Source of the DNA: Odiellus spinosus | Taxonomy: Eukaryota; Arthropoda; Arachnida; Opiliones; Phalangiidae | Reading direction: 5' to 3' | DNA length: 64,000 nucleotides | Assembly (NCBI GenBank): GCA_963920705.1 | Contig: CAWUCO010000094.1 | Coordinates: 329,313-393,312, forward strand | Part shown: positions 11,248 through 24,299 of the stretch, in pieces | How the letters are laid out: each line of letters starts with the position of its first letter | How positions within the stretch are numbered: position 1 is the stretch's first letter | Made by a program: the position numbers and the translations under genes | Notes under the pieces: model-generated | Databases searched by the model: none | Seen by the model: only the letters and a program-made list of their open reading frames with translations | Told to the model about the DNA's origin: nothing

Positions 11248-13546
11248 TAGACAAAACCAAAGTCATTCGAAAGAGCAATTAATGGACAGTTTAAATAATA
11301 AGAGTTTTCAAAAATCCGTTGAAAAACATGGAAAATATGGACAATTCAAAAAACATCTAATATCAAAAAGCGAATTTTGAAAATCTGAAATTTGACTATT
11401 TTGATATTGTATGATTTCTTGAATTGGCCATATTTTCTTGTTTTTCAACGGATTTTCCAAAACTACTGTTTTTTAGATAGACCAAAATTTGGTCATTCGA
11501 GTGGTCTTAATTTTGTCTAAATCGCTTAAAATTCAAAAGTTTTGTGTCCATTTGAATCCAATAATCTTGGATTTTTAAGCGTTTTTGCTTAATTTTAACC
11601 AATTTTATATTTGTCACAATTTTGCAATTTAGACAAAACCAAAGTCATTCGAAAGAGCAATTAATGGACAGTTTAAATAATAAGAGTTTTCAAAAATCCG
11701 TTGAAAAACATGGAAAATATGGACAATTCAAAAAACATCTAATATCAAAAAGCGAATTTTGAAAATCTGAAATTTGACTATTTTGATATTACATGATTTC
11801 TTGAATTGGCCATATTTTTCTTGTTTTTCAACGGATTTTCCAAAACTATTGTTTTTTAGATAGACCAAAATTTGGTCTTTCGAGTGGTCTTAATTTTGTC
11901 TAAATCGCTTAAAATTCAAAAGTTTTGTGTCCATTTGAATCCAATAATCTTGGATTTTTAAGCGTTTTTGCTTAATTTTAACCAATTTTATATTTGTCAC
12001 AATTTTGCAATTTAGACAAAACCAAAGTCATTCGAAAGAGCAATTAATGGACAGTTTAAATAATAAGAGTTTTCAAAAATCCGTTGAAAAACATGGAAAA
12101 TATGGACAATTCAAAAAACGTCTAATATCAAAAAGCGAATTTTGAAAATCTGAAATTTGACTATTTTGATATTGTATGATTTCTTGAATTGGCCATATTT
12201 TTCTTGTTTTTCAACGGATTTTCCAAAACTATTGTTTTTTAGATAGACCAAAATTTGGTTTTTCGAGTGGTCTTAATTTTGTCTAAATCGCTTAAAATTC
12301 AAAAGATTTGTGTCCATTTGAATCCAATAATCTAGGATTTTTAAGCGTTTTTGCTTAATTTTAACCAATTTTATATTTGTCACAATTTTGCAATTTAGAC
12401 AAAACCAAAGTCATTCGAAAGAGCAATTAATGGACAGTTTAAATAATAAGAGTTTTCAAAAATCCGTTGAAAAACATGGAAAATATGGACAATTCAAAAA
12501 ACATCTAATATCAAAAAGCGAATTTTGAAAATCTGAAATTTGACTATTTTGATATTGTATGATTTCTTGAATTGGCCATATTTTTCTTGTTTTTCAACGG
12601 ATTTTCCAAAACTACTGTTTTTTAGATAGACCAAAATTTGGTCTTTCGAGTGGTCTTAATTTTGTCTAAATCGCTTAAAATTCAAAAGTTTTGTGTCCAT
12701 TTGAATCCAATAATCTTGGATTTTTAAGCGTTTTTGCTTAATTTTAACCAATTTTATATTTGTCACAATTTTGCAATTTAGACAAAACCAAAGTCATTCG
12801 AAAGAGCAATTAATAGACAGTTTAAATAATAAGAGTTTTCAAAAATCCGTTGAAAAACATGGAAAATATGGACAATTCAAAAAACGTCTAATATCAAAAA
12901 GCGAATTTTGAAAATCTGAAATTTGACCATTTTGATATTGTATGATTTCTTGAATTGGCCATATTTTTCTTGTTTTTCAACGGATTTTCCAAAACTATTG
13001 TTTTTTAGATAGACCAAAATTTGGTCTTTCGAGTGGTCTTAATTTTGTCTAAATCGCTTAAAATTCAAAAGTTTTGAGTCCATTTGAATCCAATAATCTT
13101 GGATTTTTAAGCGTTTTTGCTTAATTTTAACCAATTTTATATTTGTCACAATTTTGCAATTTAGACAAAACCAAAGTCATTCGAAAGAGCAATTAATGGA
13201 TAGTCTAAATAATAAGAGTTTTCAAAAATCCGTTGAAAAACAAGAAAAATATGGCCAATTCAAGAAATCATACAATATCAAAATAGTCAAATTTCAGATT
13301 TTCAAAATTCGCTTTTTGATATTAGATGTTTTTTGAATTGTCCATATTTTCCATGTTTTTCAACGGATTTTCCAAAACTCTTATTATTTAAACTGTCCAT
13401 TAATTGCTCTTTCGAATGACTTTGGTTTTGTCTAAATTGCAAAATTGTGACAAATATAAAATTGGTTAAAATTAAGCAAAAACGCTTAAAAATCCAAGAT
13501 TATTGGATTCAAATGGACACAAAACTTTTGAATTTTAAGCGATTTA

Positions 13547-13810
13547 GACAAAATTAAGACCACTCGAAAGACCAAATTTTGGTCTATCTAAAAAACAATA
13601 GTTTTGGAAAATCCGTTGAAAAACAAGAAAAATATGGCCAATTCAAGAAATCATACAATATCAAAATGGTCAAATTTCAGATTTTCAAAATTCGCTTTTT
13701 GATATTAGATGTTTTTTGAATTGTCCATATTTTCCATGTTTTTCAACGGATTTTCCAAAACTCTTGTTTTTTAGATAGACCAATATTTGCTCTTTCGAGT
13801 TATCTTAATT
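13547..13810. repeat. Representative B...B' palindrome (polarity switch - to +)
   Basis: Both outer arms are type B (ACCACTCGAAAGACC on the left, TCTTTCGAGTTATC on the right) around a '+' core at 13626-13736. The left linker is in - polarity and the right linker in +. Every A...A' palindrome checked is followed, directly or after mixed units, by a B...B' palindrome that restores polarity. Other examples lie near 1310-1550, 3220-3470 and 15475-15720. Confidence 0.9.
13608..13754 (+). repeat. Invertible core in '+' orientation, bounded by 18-bp inverted boxes
   Basis: Box AAAATCCGTTGAAAAACA at 13608-13625, core 13626-13736 (111 bp), inverted box 13737-13754. In this orientation the core reads CAAGAAATCATACAATATC on the left and GATATTAGATG on the right. 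At 10946-11056 the same 111-bp module is reverse-complemented between identical boxes. The core has a weaker internal dyad (AATATCAAAA ... TTTTGATATT) around an unpaired middle of about 30 bases. Outer arms next to a given box can be A or B type whichever way the core points, so the boxes mark the edges of an exchangeable module. Confidence 0.9.
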
Positions 13811-16800
13811 TTGTCTAAATCGCTTAAAATTCAAAAGTTTTGTGTCCATTTGAATCCAATAATCTTGAATTTTTAAGCGTTTTTGCTTAATTTTAACCAA
13901 TTTTATATTTGTCACAATTTTGCAATTTAGACAAAACCAAAGTCATTCGAAAGAGCAATTAATGGACAGTCTAAATAATAAGAGTTTTCAAAAATCCGTT
14001 GAAAAACAAGAAAAATATGGACAATTCAAAAAACATCTAATATCAAAAAGCGAATTTTTAAAATCTGAAATTTGACTATTTTGATATTGTATGATTTCTT
14101 GAATTGGCCATATTTTTCTTGTTTTTCAACGGATTTTTGAAAACTCTTATTATTTAGACTGTCCATTAATTGCTCTTTCGAATGACTTTGGTTTTGTCTA
14201 AATTGCAAAATTGTGACAAATATAAAATTGGTTAAAATTAAGAAAAAACGCTTAAAAATCCAAGATTATTGGATTCAAATGGACACAAAACTTTTGATTT
14301 TTAAGCGATTTAGACAAAATTAAGACCACTCGAAAGAGCAAATATTGGTCTATCTGAAAATCTAGAGTTTTGGAAAATCCGTTGAAAAACATGGAAAATA
14401 TGGACAATTCAAAAAACATCTAATATCAAAAAGCGAATTTTGAAAATCTGAAATTTGACTATTTTGATATTCTATGATTTCTTGAATTGGCCATATTTTT
14501 CTTGTTTTTCAACGGATTTTTGAAAACTCTTATTATTTAGACTGTCCATTAATTGATCTTTCGAATGACTTTGGTTTTGTCTAAATTGCAAAATTGTGAC
14601 AAATATAAAATTGGTTAAAATTAAGCAAAAACGCTTAAAAATCCAAGATTATTGGATTCAAATGGACACAAAACTTTTGAATTTTACGCGATTTAGACAA
14701 AATTAAGACCACTCGAAAGACCAAATTTTGGTCTATCTAAAAAACAATTGTTTTGGAAAATCCGTTGAAAAACAAGAAAAATGTGGCCAATTCAAGAAAT
14801 CATACAATATCAAAATAGTCAAATTTCAGATTTTCAAAATTCGCTTTTTGATATTAGATGTTTTTTGAATTGGCCATATTTTTCTTGTTTTTCAACGGAT
14901 TTTTGAAAATTCTTATTATTTAGACTGTCCATTAATTGCTCTTTCGAATGACTTTGGTTTTGTCTAAATTACAAAATTGTGACAAATATAAAATTGGTTA
15001 AAATTAAGCAAAAACGCTTAAAAATCCAAGATTATTGGATTCAAATGGACACAAAACTTTTGATTTTTAAGCGATTTAGACAAAATTAAGACCACTCGAA
15101 ACAGCAAATATTGGTCTATCTGAAAATCTACAGTTTTGGAAAATCCGTTGAAAAACATGGAAAATATGGACAATTCAAAAAACATCTAATATCAAAAAGC
15201 GAATTTTGAAAATCTGAAATTTGACTATTTTGATATTCTATGATTTATTGAATTGGCCATTTTTTTCTTGTTTTTCAACGGATTTTTGAAAACTCTTATT
15301 ATTTAGACTGTCCATTAATTGATCTTTCGAATGACTTTGGTTTTGTCTAAATTGCAAAATTGTGACAAATATAAAATTGGTTAAAGTTAAGCAAAAACGC
15401 TTAAAAATCCAAGATTATTGGATTCAAATGGACACAAAACTTTTGAATTTTAAGCGATTTAGACAAAATTAAGATAACTCGAAAGACCAAATTTTGGTCT
15501 ATCTAAAAAACAATAGTTTTCAAAAATCCGTTGAAAAACAAGAAAAATATGGCCAATTCAAGAAATCATACAATATCAAAATAGTCAAATTTCAGATTTT
15601 CAAAATTCGCTTTTTGATATTAGATGTTTTTTGAATTGTCCATATTTTCCATGTTTTTCAACGGATTTTCCAAAACTCTTGTTTTTTAGATAGACCAATA
15701 TTTGCTCTTTCGAGTGGTCTTAATTTTGTCTAAATCGCTTAAAAATCAAAAGTTTTGTGTCCATTTGAATCCAATAATCTTGGATTTTTAAGCGTTTTTG
15801 CTTAATTTTAACCAATTTTATATTTGTCACAATTTTGCAATTTAGACAAAACCAAAGTCATTCGAAAGAGCAATTAATGGACAGTCTAAATAATAAGAGT
15901 TTTCAAAATCCGTTGAAAAACAAGAAAAATATGGCCAATTCAAGAAATCATAGAATATCAAAATAGTCAAATTTCAGATTTTAAAAATTCGCTTTTTGAT
16001 ATTAGATGTTTTTTGAATTGGCCATATTTTTCTTGTTTTTCAACGGATTTTTGAAAACTCTTATTATTTAGACTGTCCATTAATTGCTCTTTCGAATGAC
16101 TTTGGTTTTGTCTAAATTGCAAAATTGTGACAAATATAAAATTGGTTAAAATTAAGAAAAAACGCTTAAAAATCCAAGATTATTGGATTCAAATGGACAC
16201 AAAACTTTTGATTTTTAAGCGATTTAGACAAAATTAAAACCACTCGAAAGAGCAAATATTGGTCTATCTGAAAATCTAGAGTTTTGGAAAATCCGTTGAA
16301 AAACATGGAAAATATGGACAATTCAAAAAACATCTAATATCAAAAAGCGAATTTTGAAAATCTGAAATTTGACTATTTTGATATTCTATGATTTCTTGAA
16401 TTGGCCATATTTTCCTTGTTTTTCAACGGATTTTTGAAAACTCTTATTATTTAGACTGTCCATTAATTGATTTTTCGAATGACTTTGGTTTTGTCTAAAT
16501 TGCAAAATTGTGACAAATATAAAATTGGTTAAAATTAAGCAAAAACGCTTAAAAATCCAAGATTATTGGATTCAAATGGACACAAAACTTTTGAATTTTA
16601 AGCGATTTAGACCAAATTAAGACCACTCGAAAGACCAAATTTTGGTCTATCTAAAAAACAATAGTTTTCAAAAATCCGTTGAAAAACAAGAAAAATATGG
16701 CCAATTCAAGAAATCATACAATATCAAAATAGTCAAATTTCAGATTTTCAAGATTCGCTTTTTGATATTAGATGTTTTTTGAATTGTCCATATTTTCCAT

Positions 16801-16999
16801 GTTTTTCAACGGATTTTCCAAAACTCTTGTTTTTTAGATAGACCAATATTTGCTCTTTCGAGTGGTCTTAATTTTGTCTAAATCGTTTAAAAATCAAAAG
16901 TTTTGTGTCCATTTGAATCCAATAATCTTGGATTTTTAAGCGTTTTTGCTTAATTTTAACCAATTTTATATTTGTCACAATTTTGCAATTTAGACAAAA

Positions 17000-18500
17000 C
17001 CAAAGTCATTCTAAAGAGCAATTAATGGACAGTCTAAATAATAAGAGTTTTCAAAAATCCGTTGAAAAACAAGAAAAATATGGCCAATTCAAGAAATCAT
17101 AGAATATCAAAATAGTCAAATTTCAGATTTTCAAAATTCGCTTTTTGATATTAGATGTTTTTTGAATTGTCCATATTTTCCATGTTTTTCAACGGATTTT
17201 CCAAAACTATTGTTTTTTAGATAGACCAAAATTTGGTCTTTCGAGTGGTCTTAATTTTGTCTAAATCGCTTAAAATTCAAAAGTTTTGTGTCCATTTGAA
17301 TCCAATAATCTTGGATTTTTAAGCGTTTTTGCTTAATTTTAACCAATTTTATATTTGTCACAATTTTGCAATTTAGACAAAACCAAAGTCATTCGAAAGA
17401 GCAATTAATGGACAGTCTAAATAATAAGAGTTTTCAAAAATCCGTTGAAAAACCAGAAAAATATGGCCAATTCAAGAAATCATAGAATATCAAAATAGTC
17501 AAATTTCAGATTTTCAAATTCGCTTTTTGATATTAGATGTTTTTTGAATTGTCCATATTTTCCATGTTTTTCAACGGATTTTCCAAAACTCTTGTTTTTT
17601 AGATAGACCAATATTTGCTCTTTCGAGTGGTCTTAATTTTGTCTAAATCGCTTAAAAATCAAAAGTTTTGTGTCCATTTGAATCCAATAATCTTGGATTT
17701 TTAAGCGTTTTTGCTTAATTTTAACCAATTTTATATTTGTCACAATTTTGCAATTTAGACAAAACCACAGTCATTCGAAAGAGCAATTAATGGACAGTCT
17801 AAATAATAAGAGTTTTCAAAAATCCGTTGAAAAACAAGAAAAATATGGCCAATTCAAGAAATCATAGAATATCAAAATAGTCAAATTTCAGATTTTCAAA
17901 ATTCGCTTTTTGATATTAGATGTTTTTTGAATTGTCCATATTTTCCATGTTTTTAGATAGACCAAAATTTGGTCTTTCGAGTGGTCTTAATTTTGTCTAA
18001 ATCGCTTAAAATTCAAAAGTTTTGTGTCCATTTGAATCCAATAATCTTGGATTTTTAAGCGTTTTTGCTTAATTTTAACCAATTTTATATTTGTCACAAT
18101 TTTGCAATTTAGACAAAACCAAAGTCATTCGAAAGAGCAATTAATGGACAGTCTAAATAATAAGAGTTTTCAAAAATCCGTTGAAAAACCAGAAAAATAT
18201 GGCCAATTCAAGAAATCATAGAATATCAAAATAGTCAAATTTCAGATTTTCAAAATTCGCTTTTTGATATTAGATGTTTTTTGAATTGTCCATATTTTCC
18301 ATGTTTTTCAACGGATTTTCCAAAACTCTTGTTTTTTAGATAGACCAATATTTGCTCTTTCGAGTGGTCTTAATTTTGTCTAAATCGTTTAAAAATCAAA
18401 AGTTTTGTGTCCATTTGAATCCAATAATCTTGGATTTTTAAGCGTTTTTGCTTAATTTTAACCAATTTTATATTTGTCACAATTTTGCAATTTAGACAAA
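17000..18500 (+). repeat. Satellite segment also present in inverted orientation
   Basis: A run of A+B' units with five rare variants in order: GTCATTCTAAAGAG (17005), GAAAAACCAGAAAA (17447) paired with a 1-bp deletion giving TTCAAATTCGC (near 17513), ACCACAGTCATTC (17764), a 29-bp arm deletion (17945), GAAAAACCAG without the 1-bp deletion (18183), and TAAATCGTTTAAAAATC (18382). The reverse complements of all of these occur in reversed order at 29540-31666. It is flanked by a B+B' unit on the left and an A+A' unit on the right. Confidence 0.85.
17945..17960 (+). other. 29-bp deletion junction in a B' arm, copy 1
   Basis: The arm jumps from CCATGTTTTT directly to AGATAG, losing 29 bp that include most of the 18-bp box and the inner end of B'. 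Read on the other strand, the lost piece lies between two AAAAACA direct repeats, one of which remains; this is the signature of replication slippage or microhomology-mediated deletion. The identical junction occurs at 19447 on the same strand and at 29977 and 30713 on the opposite strand. Confidence 0.85.
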
Positions 18501-19446
18501 ACCAAAGTCATTCGAAAGAGCAATTAATGGACAGTCTAAATAATAAGAGTTTTCAAAAATCCGTTGAAAAACAAGAAAAATATGGCCAATTCAAGAAATC
18601 ATAGAATATCAAAATAGTCAAATTTCAGATTTTCAAAATTCGCTTTTTGATATTAGATGTTTTTTGAATTGTCCATATTTTCCATGTTTTTCAACGGATT
18701 TTTGAAAACTCTTATTATTTAAACTGTCCATTAATTGCTCTTTCGAATGACTTTGGTTTTGTCTAAATTGCAAAATTGTGACAAATATAAAATTGGTTAA
18801 AATTAAGCAAAAACGCTTAAAAATCCAAGATTATTGGATTCAAATGGACACAAAACTTTTGAATTTTAAGCGATTTAGACAAAATTAAGACCACTCGAAA
18901 GACCAAATTTTAGTCTATCTAAAAAACAATACTTTTCAAAAATCCGTTGAAAAACATGGAAAATATGGACAATTCAAGAAATCATAGAATATCAAAATAG
19001 TCAAATTTCAGATTTTCAAATTCGCTTTTTGATATTAGATGTTTTTTGAATTGTCCATATTTTCCATGTTTTTCAACGGATTTTCCAAAACTCTTGTTTT
19101 TTAGATAGACCAATATTTGCTCTTTCGAGTGGTCTTAATTTTGTCTAAATCGCTTAAAAATCAAAAGTTTTGTGTCCATTTGAATCCAATAATCTTGGAT
19201 TTTTAAGCGTTTTTGCTTAATTTTAACCAATTTTATATTTGTCACAATTTTGCAATTTAGACAAAACCAAAGTCATTCGAAAGAGCAATTAATGGACAGT
19301 CTAAATAATAAGAGTTTTCAAAAATCCGTTGAAAAACAAGAAAAATATGGCCAATTCAAGAAATCATAGAATATCAAAATAGTCAAATTTCAGATTTTCA
19401 AAATTCGCTTTTTGATATTAGATGTTTTTTGAATTGTCCATATTTT

Positions 19447-19462
19447 CCATGTTTTTAGATAG
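19447..19462 (+). other. 29-bp deletion junction in a B' arm, copy 2
   Basis: Identical junction CCATGTTTTTAGATAG, exactly 1502 bp after the first copy, as expected if the higher-order repeat was duplicated after the deletion arose. Confidence 0.85.
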
Positions 19463-21239
19463 ACCAAAATTTGGTCTTTCGAGTGGTCTTAATTTTGTCT
19501 AAATCGCTTAAAATTCAAAAGTTTTGTGTCCATTTGAATCCAATAATCTTGGATTTTTAAGCGTTTTTGCTTAATTTTAACCAATTTTATATTTGTCACA
19601 ATTTTGCAATTTAGACAAAACCAAAGTCATTCGAAAGAGCAATTAATGGACAGTCTAAATAATAAGAGTTTTCAAAAATCCGTTGAAAAACCAGAAAAAT
19701 ATGGCCAATTCAAGAAATCATAGAATATCAAAATAGTCAAATTTCAGATTTTCAAAATTCGCTTTTTGATATTAGATGTTTTTTGAATTGTCCATATTTT
19801 CCATGTTTTTCAACGGATTTTCCAAAGCTCTTGTTTTTTAGATAGACCAATATTTGCTCTTTCGAGTGGTCTTAATTTTGTCTAAATCGTTTAAAAATCA
19901 AAAGTTTTGTGTCCATTTGAATCCAATAATCTTGGATTTTTAAGCGTTTTTGCTTAATTTTAACCAATTTTATATTTGTCACAATTTTGCAATTTAGACA
20001 AAACCAAAGTCATTCGAAAGAGCAATTAATGGACAGTCTAAATAATAAGAGTTTTCAAAAATCCGTTGAAAAACAAGAAAAATATGGCCAATTCAAGAAA
20101 TCATAGAATATCAAAATAGTCAAATTTCAGATTTTCAAAATTCGCTTTTTGATATTAGATGTTTTTTGAATTGTCCATATTTTCCATGTTTTTCAACGGA
20201 TTTTTGAAAACTCTTATTATTTAAACTGTCCATTAATTGCTCTTTCGAATGACTTTGGTTTTGTCTAAATTGCAAAATTGTGACAAATATAAAATTGGTT
20301 AAAATTAAGCAAAAACGCTTAAAAATCCAAGATTATTGGATTCAAATGGACACAAAACTTTTGAATTTTAAGCGATTTAGACAAAATTAAGACCACTCGA
20401 AAGACCAAATTTTAGTCTATCTAAAAAACAATACTTTTCAAAAATCCGTTGAAAAACATGGAAAATATGGACAATTCAAGAAATCATAGAATATCAAAAT
20501 AGTCAAATTTCAGAATTTCAAAATTCGCTTTTTGATATTAGATGTTTTTTGAATTGTCCATATTTTCCATGTTTTTCAACGGATTTTCCAAAACTTTTGT
20601 TTTTTAGATAGACCAATATTTGCTCTTTCGAGTGGTCTTAATTTTGTCTAAATCGCTTAAAAATCAAAAGTTTTGTGTCCATTTGAATCCAATAATCTTG
20701 GATTTTTAAGCGTTTTGCTTAATTTTAACCAATTTTATATTTGTCACAATTTTGCAATTTAGACAAAACCAAAGTCATTCGAAAGAGCAATTAATGGACA
20801 GTCTAAAAAATAAGAGTTTTCAAAAATCCGTTGAAAAACAAGAAAAATATGGCCAATTCAAGAAATCATAGAATATCAAAATAGTCAAATTTCAGATTTT
20901 CAAAATTCGCTTTTTGATATTAGATGTTTTTTGAATTGTCCAAATTTTCCATGTTTTTCAATGGATTTTCCAAAACTCTTGTTTTTTAGATAGACCAATA
21001 TTTGCTCTTTCGAGTGGTCTTATTTTGTCTAAATCGCTTAAAAATCAAAAGTTTTGTGTCCATTTGAATCATATAATCTTGGATTTTTAAGCGTTTTTGT
21101 TTAATTTTAACCAATTTTATATTTGTCACAATTTTGCAATTTAGACAAAACCAAAGTCATTCGAAAGAGCAATTAATGGACAGTCTAAATAATAAGAGTT
21201 TTCAAAAATCCGTTGAAAAACAAGAAAAATATGGCCAAT

Positions 21240-22130
21240 TCAAAAAACATCTAATATCAAAAAGCGAATTTTTAAAATCTGAAATTTGACTATTTTGATA
21301 TTGTATGATTTCTTGAGTTGGCCATATTTTTCTTGTTTTTCAACGGATTTTTAAAAACTCTTATTATTTAGACTGTACATTAATTGCTCTTTCGAATGAC
21401 TTTGGTTTTGTCTAAATTGCAAAATTTTGACAAATATAAAATTGGTTAAAATTAAGCAAAAACGCTTAAAAATCCAAGATTATTGGATTCAAATGGACAC
21501 AAAACTTTCGAATTTTAAGCGATTTAGACAAAATTAAGACCACTCGAAAGACCAAATTTTGGTCTATCTAAAAAACAATAGTTTTGGAAAATCCGTTGAA
21601 AAACAAGAAAAATATGGCCAATTCAAGAAATCATACAATATCAAAATAGTCAAATTTCAGATTTTCAAAATTCGCTTTTTGATATTAGATGTTTTTTGAA
21701 TTGTCCATATTTTCCATGTTTTTCAACGGATTTTCCAAAACTCTTGTTTTTTAGATAGACCATATTTGCTCTTTCGAGTGGTCTTAATTTTGTCTAAATC
21801 GCTTAAAATTCAAAAGTTTTGTGTCCATTTGAATCCAATAATCTTGGATTTTTAAGCGTTTTTGCTTAATTTTAACCAATTTTATATTTGTCACAATTTT
21901 GCAATTTAGACAAAACCAAAGTCATTCGAAAGAGCAATTAATGGACAGTCTAAATAATAAGAGTTTTCAAAAATCCGTTGAAAAACAAGAAAAATATGGC
22001 CAATTCAAGAAATCATAGAATATCAAAATAGTCAAATTTCAGATTTTCAAAATTCGCTTTTTGATATTAGATGTTTTTGAATTGTCCATTTTTTCCATGT
22101 TTTTCAACGGATTTTTGAAAACTCTTATTA
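21240..22130. repeat. Block duplicated 3060 bp downstream (copy 1)
   Basis: This stretch matches 24300-25190 almost base for base at a constant 3060-bp offset, sharing rare variants: TTCTTGAGTTGGCC (about 21311, 24371), GACTGTACATTAATTG (21371, 24431), GCAAAATTTTGAC (about 21420, 24480) and ACTTTCGAATTTT (about 21505, 24565). The copies diverge near 22140, where this one reads GTCGATTAATTG. Confidence 0.85.
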
Positions 22131-22663
22131 TTTAAACTGTCGATTAATTGCTCTTTCGAATGACTTTGGTTTTGTCTAAATTGCAAAATTGTGACAAATA
22201 TAAAATTGGTTAAAATTAAGCAAAAACGCTTAAAAATCCAAGATTATTGGATTCAAATGGACACAAAACTTTTGAATTTTAAGCGATTGAGACAAAATTA
22301 AGACCACTCGAAAGACCAAATTGCGGTCTATCTAAAAAACAATAGTTTTCAAAAATCCGTTGAAAAACATGGAAAATATGGACAATTCAAGAAATCATAG
22401 AATATCAAAATAGTCAAATTTCAGATTTTCAAAATTCGCTTTTTGATATTAGATGTTTTTTGAATTATCCATATTTTCCATGATTTACAACGGATTTTCC
22501 AAAACTCTTGTTTTTTAGATAGACCAATATTTGGTCTTTCGAGTGGTCTTAATTTTGTCTAAATCGCTTAAAATTCAAAAGTTTTGTGTCCATTTGAATC
22601 CAATAATCTTGGATTTTTAAGCGTTTTTGCTTAATTTTAACCAATTTTATATTTGTCACAATT

Positions 22664-24194
22664 TTGCAATTTAGACAAAACCAAAGTCATTCGAAAGAGC
22701 AATTAATGGACAGTCTAAATAATAAGAGTTTTCAAAAATCCGTTGAAAAACAAGAAAAATATGGCCAATTCAAGAAATCATACAATATCAAAATAGTCAA
22801 ATTTCAGATTTTAAAAATACGCTTTTTGAAATTAGATGTTTTTTGAATTGGCCATATTTTTCTTGTTTTTCAACGGATTTTTGAAAACTCTTATTATTTA
22901 GACTGTCCATTAATTGCTCTTTCGAATGACTTTGGTTTTGTCTAAATTGCAAAATTGTGACAAATATAAAATTGGTTAAAATTAAGCAAAAACGCTTAAA
23001 AATCCAAGATTATTGGATTCAAATGGACACAAAACTTTTGAATTTTAAGCGATTTAGACAAAATTAAGACCACTCGAAAGACCAAATTTTGGTCTATCTA
23101 AAAAACAATACTTTTCAAAAATCCGTTGAAAAACATGGAAAATATGGACAATTCAAGAAATCATATAATATCAAAATAGTCAAATTTCAGATTTTCAAAA
23201 TTCGCTTTTTGATATTAGATGTTTTTTGAATTGTCCATATTTTCCATGTTTTTCAACGGATTTTCCAAAACTTTTGTTTTTTAGATAGACCAATATTAGC
23301 TCTTTCGAGTGGTCTTAATTTTGTCTAAATCGCTTAAAAATCAAAAGTTTTGTGTCCATTTGAATCCAATAATCTTGGATTTTTAAGCGTTTTTGCTTAA
23401 TTTTAACCAATTTTATATTTGTCACAATTTTGCAATTTAGACAAAACCAAAGTCATTCGAAAGAGCAATTAATGGACAGTCTAAATAATAAGAGTTTTCA
23501 AAAATCCGTTGAAAATCAAGAAAATATGGCCAATTCAAGAAATCATAGAATATCAAAATAGTCAAATTTCAGATTTTCAAAATTCGCTTTTTGATATTAG
23601 ATGTTTTTTGAATTGTCCATATTTTCCATGTTTTTCAACGGATTTTTGAAAACTCTTATTATTTAAACTGTCCATTAATTGCTCTTTCGAATGACTTTGG
23701 TTTTGTCGAAATTGCAAAATTGTGACAAATATAAAATTGGTTAAAATTAAGCAAAAACGCTTAAAAATCCAAGATTATTGGATTCAAATGGACACAAAAC
23801 TTTTGAATTTTAAGCGATTTAGACAAAATTAAGACCACTCGAAAGACCAAATTTTGGTCTATCTAAAAAACAATAGTTTTCAAAAATCCGTTGAAAAACA
23901 AGAAAAATATGGCCAATTCAACAAATCATACAATATCAAAATAGTCATTTTTCAGATTTTCAAAATTCGCTTTTTGATATTAGATGTTTTTTGAATTGTC
24001 CATATTTTCCATGTTTTTCAACGGATTTTCCAAAACTCTTGTTTTTTAGATAGACCAATATTTGCTCTTTCGAGTGGTCTTAATTTTGTCTAAATCGCTT
24101 AAAATTCAAAAGTTTTGTGTCCATTTGAATCCAATAATCTTGGATTTTTAAGCGTTTTTGCTTAATTTTAACCAATTTTATATTTGTCACAATT
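22664..24194 (+). repeat. 1531-bp tetramer higher-order repeat, isolated copy
   Basis: Units A+A', B+B', A+A', B+B'. The first core has the paired changes AAAATACGC and TTTGAAATTAG; the second has CAATATTAGCTC; the third GAAAATCAAGAAAATATGG; the fourth CAACAAATCATAC. The same four variants in the same order form the tandem copies starting at 33695, 11031 bp downstream, so this is a separated copy of that block. Confidence 0.85.
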
Positions 24195-24299
24195 TTGCAA
24201 TTTAGACAAAACCAAAGTCATTCGAAAGAGCAATTAATGGAAGTCTAAATAATAAGAGTTTTCAAAAATCCGTTGAAAAACAAGAAAAATATGGCCAAT

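Larger units (their letters stand above)
9976..13300 (+). repeat. Head-to-tail + polarity run of A-B' units
   Basis: Eight consecutive A-B' units at 382-383-bp spacing, the longest single-polarity run in the left array. A trimer period is visible: GGTTTTTCGAGTGG near 11108 and 12257, TCAAAAGATTTGTG near 11152 and 12300, and the core variant AAACGTCTAAT near 10969, 12118 and 12883. The run ends at an A+A' palindrome (13154 onward) that flips polarity. Confidence 0.88.
13154..16990. repeat. Mixed-polarity satellite block
   Basis: States in order: A+A', B+B', A-A', B-A', B+A', B-A', B+B', A+A', B-A', B+B'. A dimer of B-A' with a following unit recurs: the arm variant TCTGAAAATCTA(G/C)AG occurs near 14354, 15120 and 16267, spaced by two and three units. 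The two types of head-to-tail unit (B-A' and B+A') stand side by side here, showing that the core can point either way within the same outer-arm polarity. Confidence 0.8.
17400..20400 (+). repeat. Two-copy tetramer higher-order repeat (1502-bp offset)
   Basis: Matching variants at a constant 1502-bp offset: the 29-bp deletion (17945, 19447), CCAGAAAAAT (18189, 19691), ATCGTTTAAAAATC (about 18384, 19886) and TTTAGTCTATC (about 18908, 20410). Four units minus the 29-bp deletion give this length. The second copy lacks the ACCACAGTC and AAATTCGC variants of the first, so the copies have since diverged or were patched. Confidence 0.8.

Noticed and set aside
13154..13336. Recurrent 60-residue reading frame starting MQFRQNQSHSKEQ, seen on both strands in many units
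   Set aside because: It starts at TTG, ends in the core, and is present only when the core is intact in phase. In many '+' cores the codon TAC is replaced by TAG (AAATCATAG), and 1-bp losses disrupt others. Copies sit on both strands because the unit is palindromic. No ribosome-binding or eukaryotic start context and no sign of codon-level constraint.
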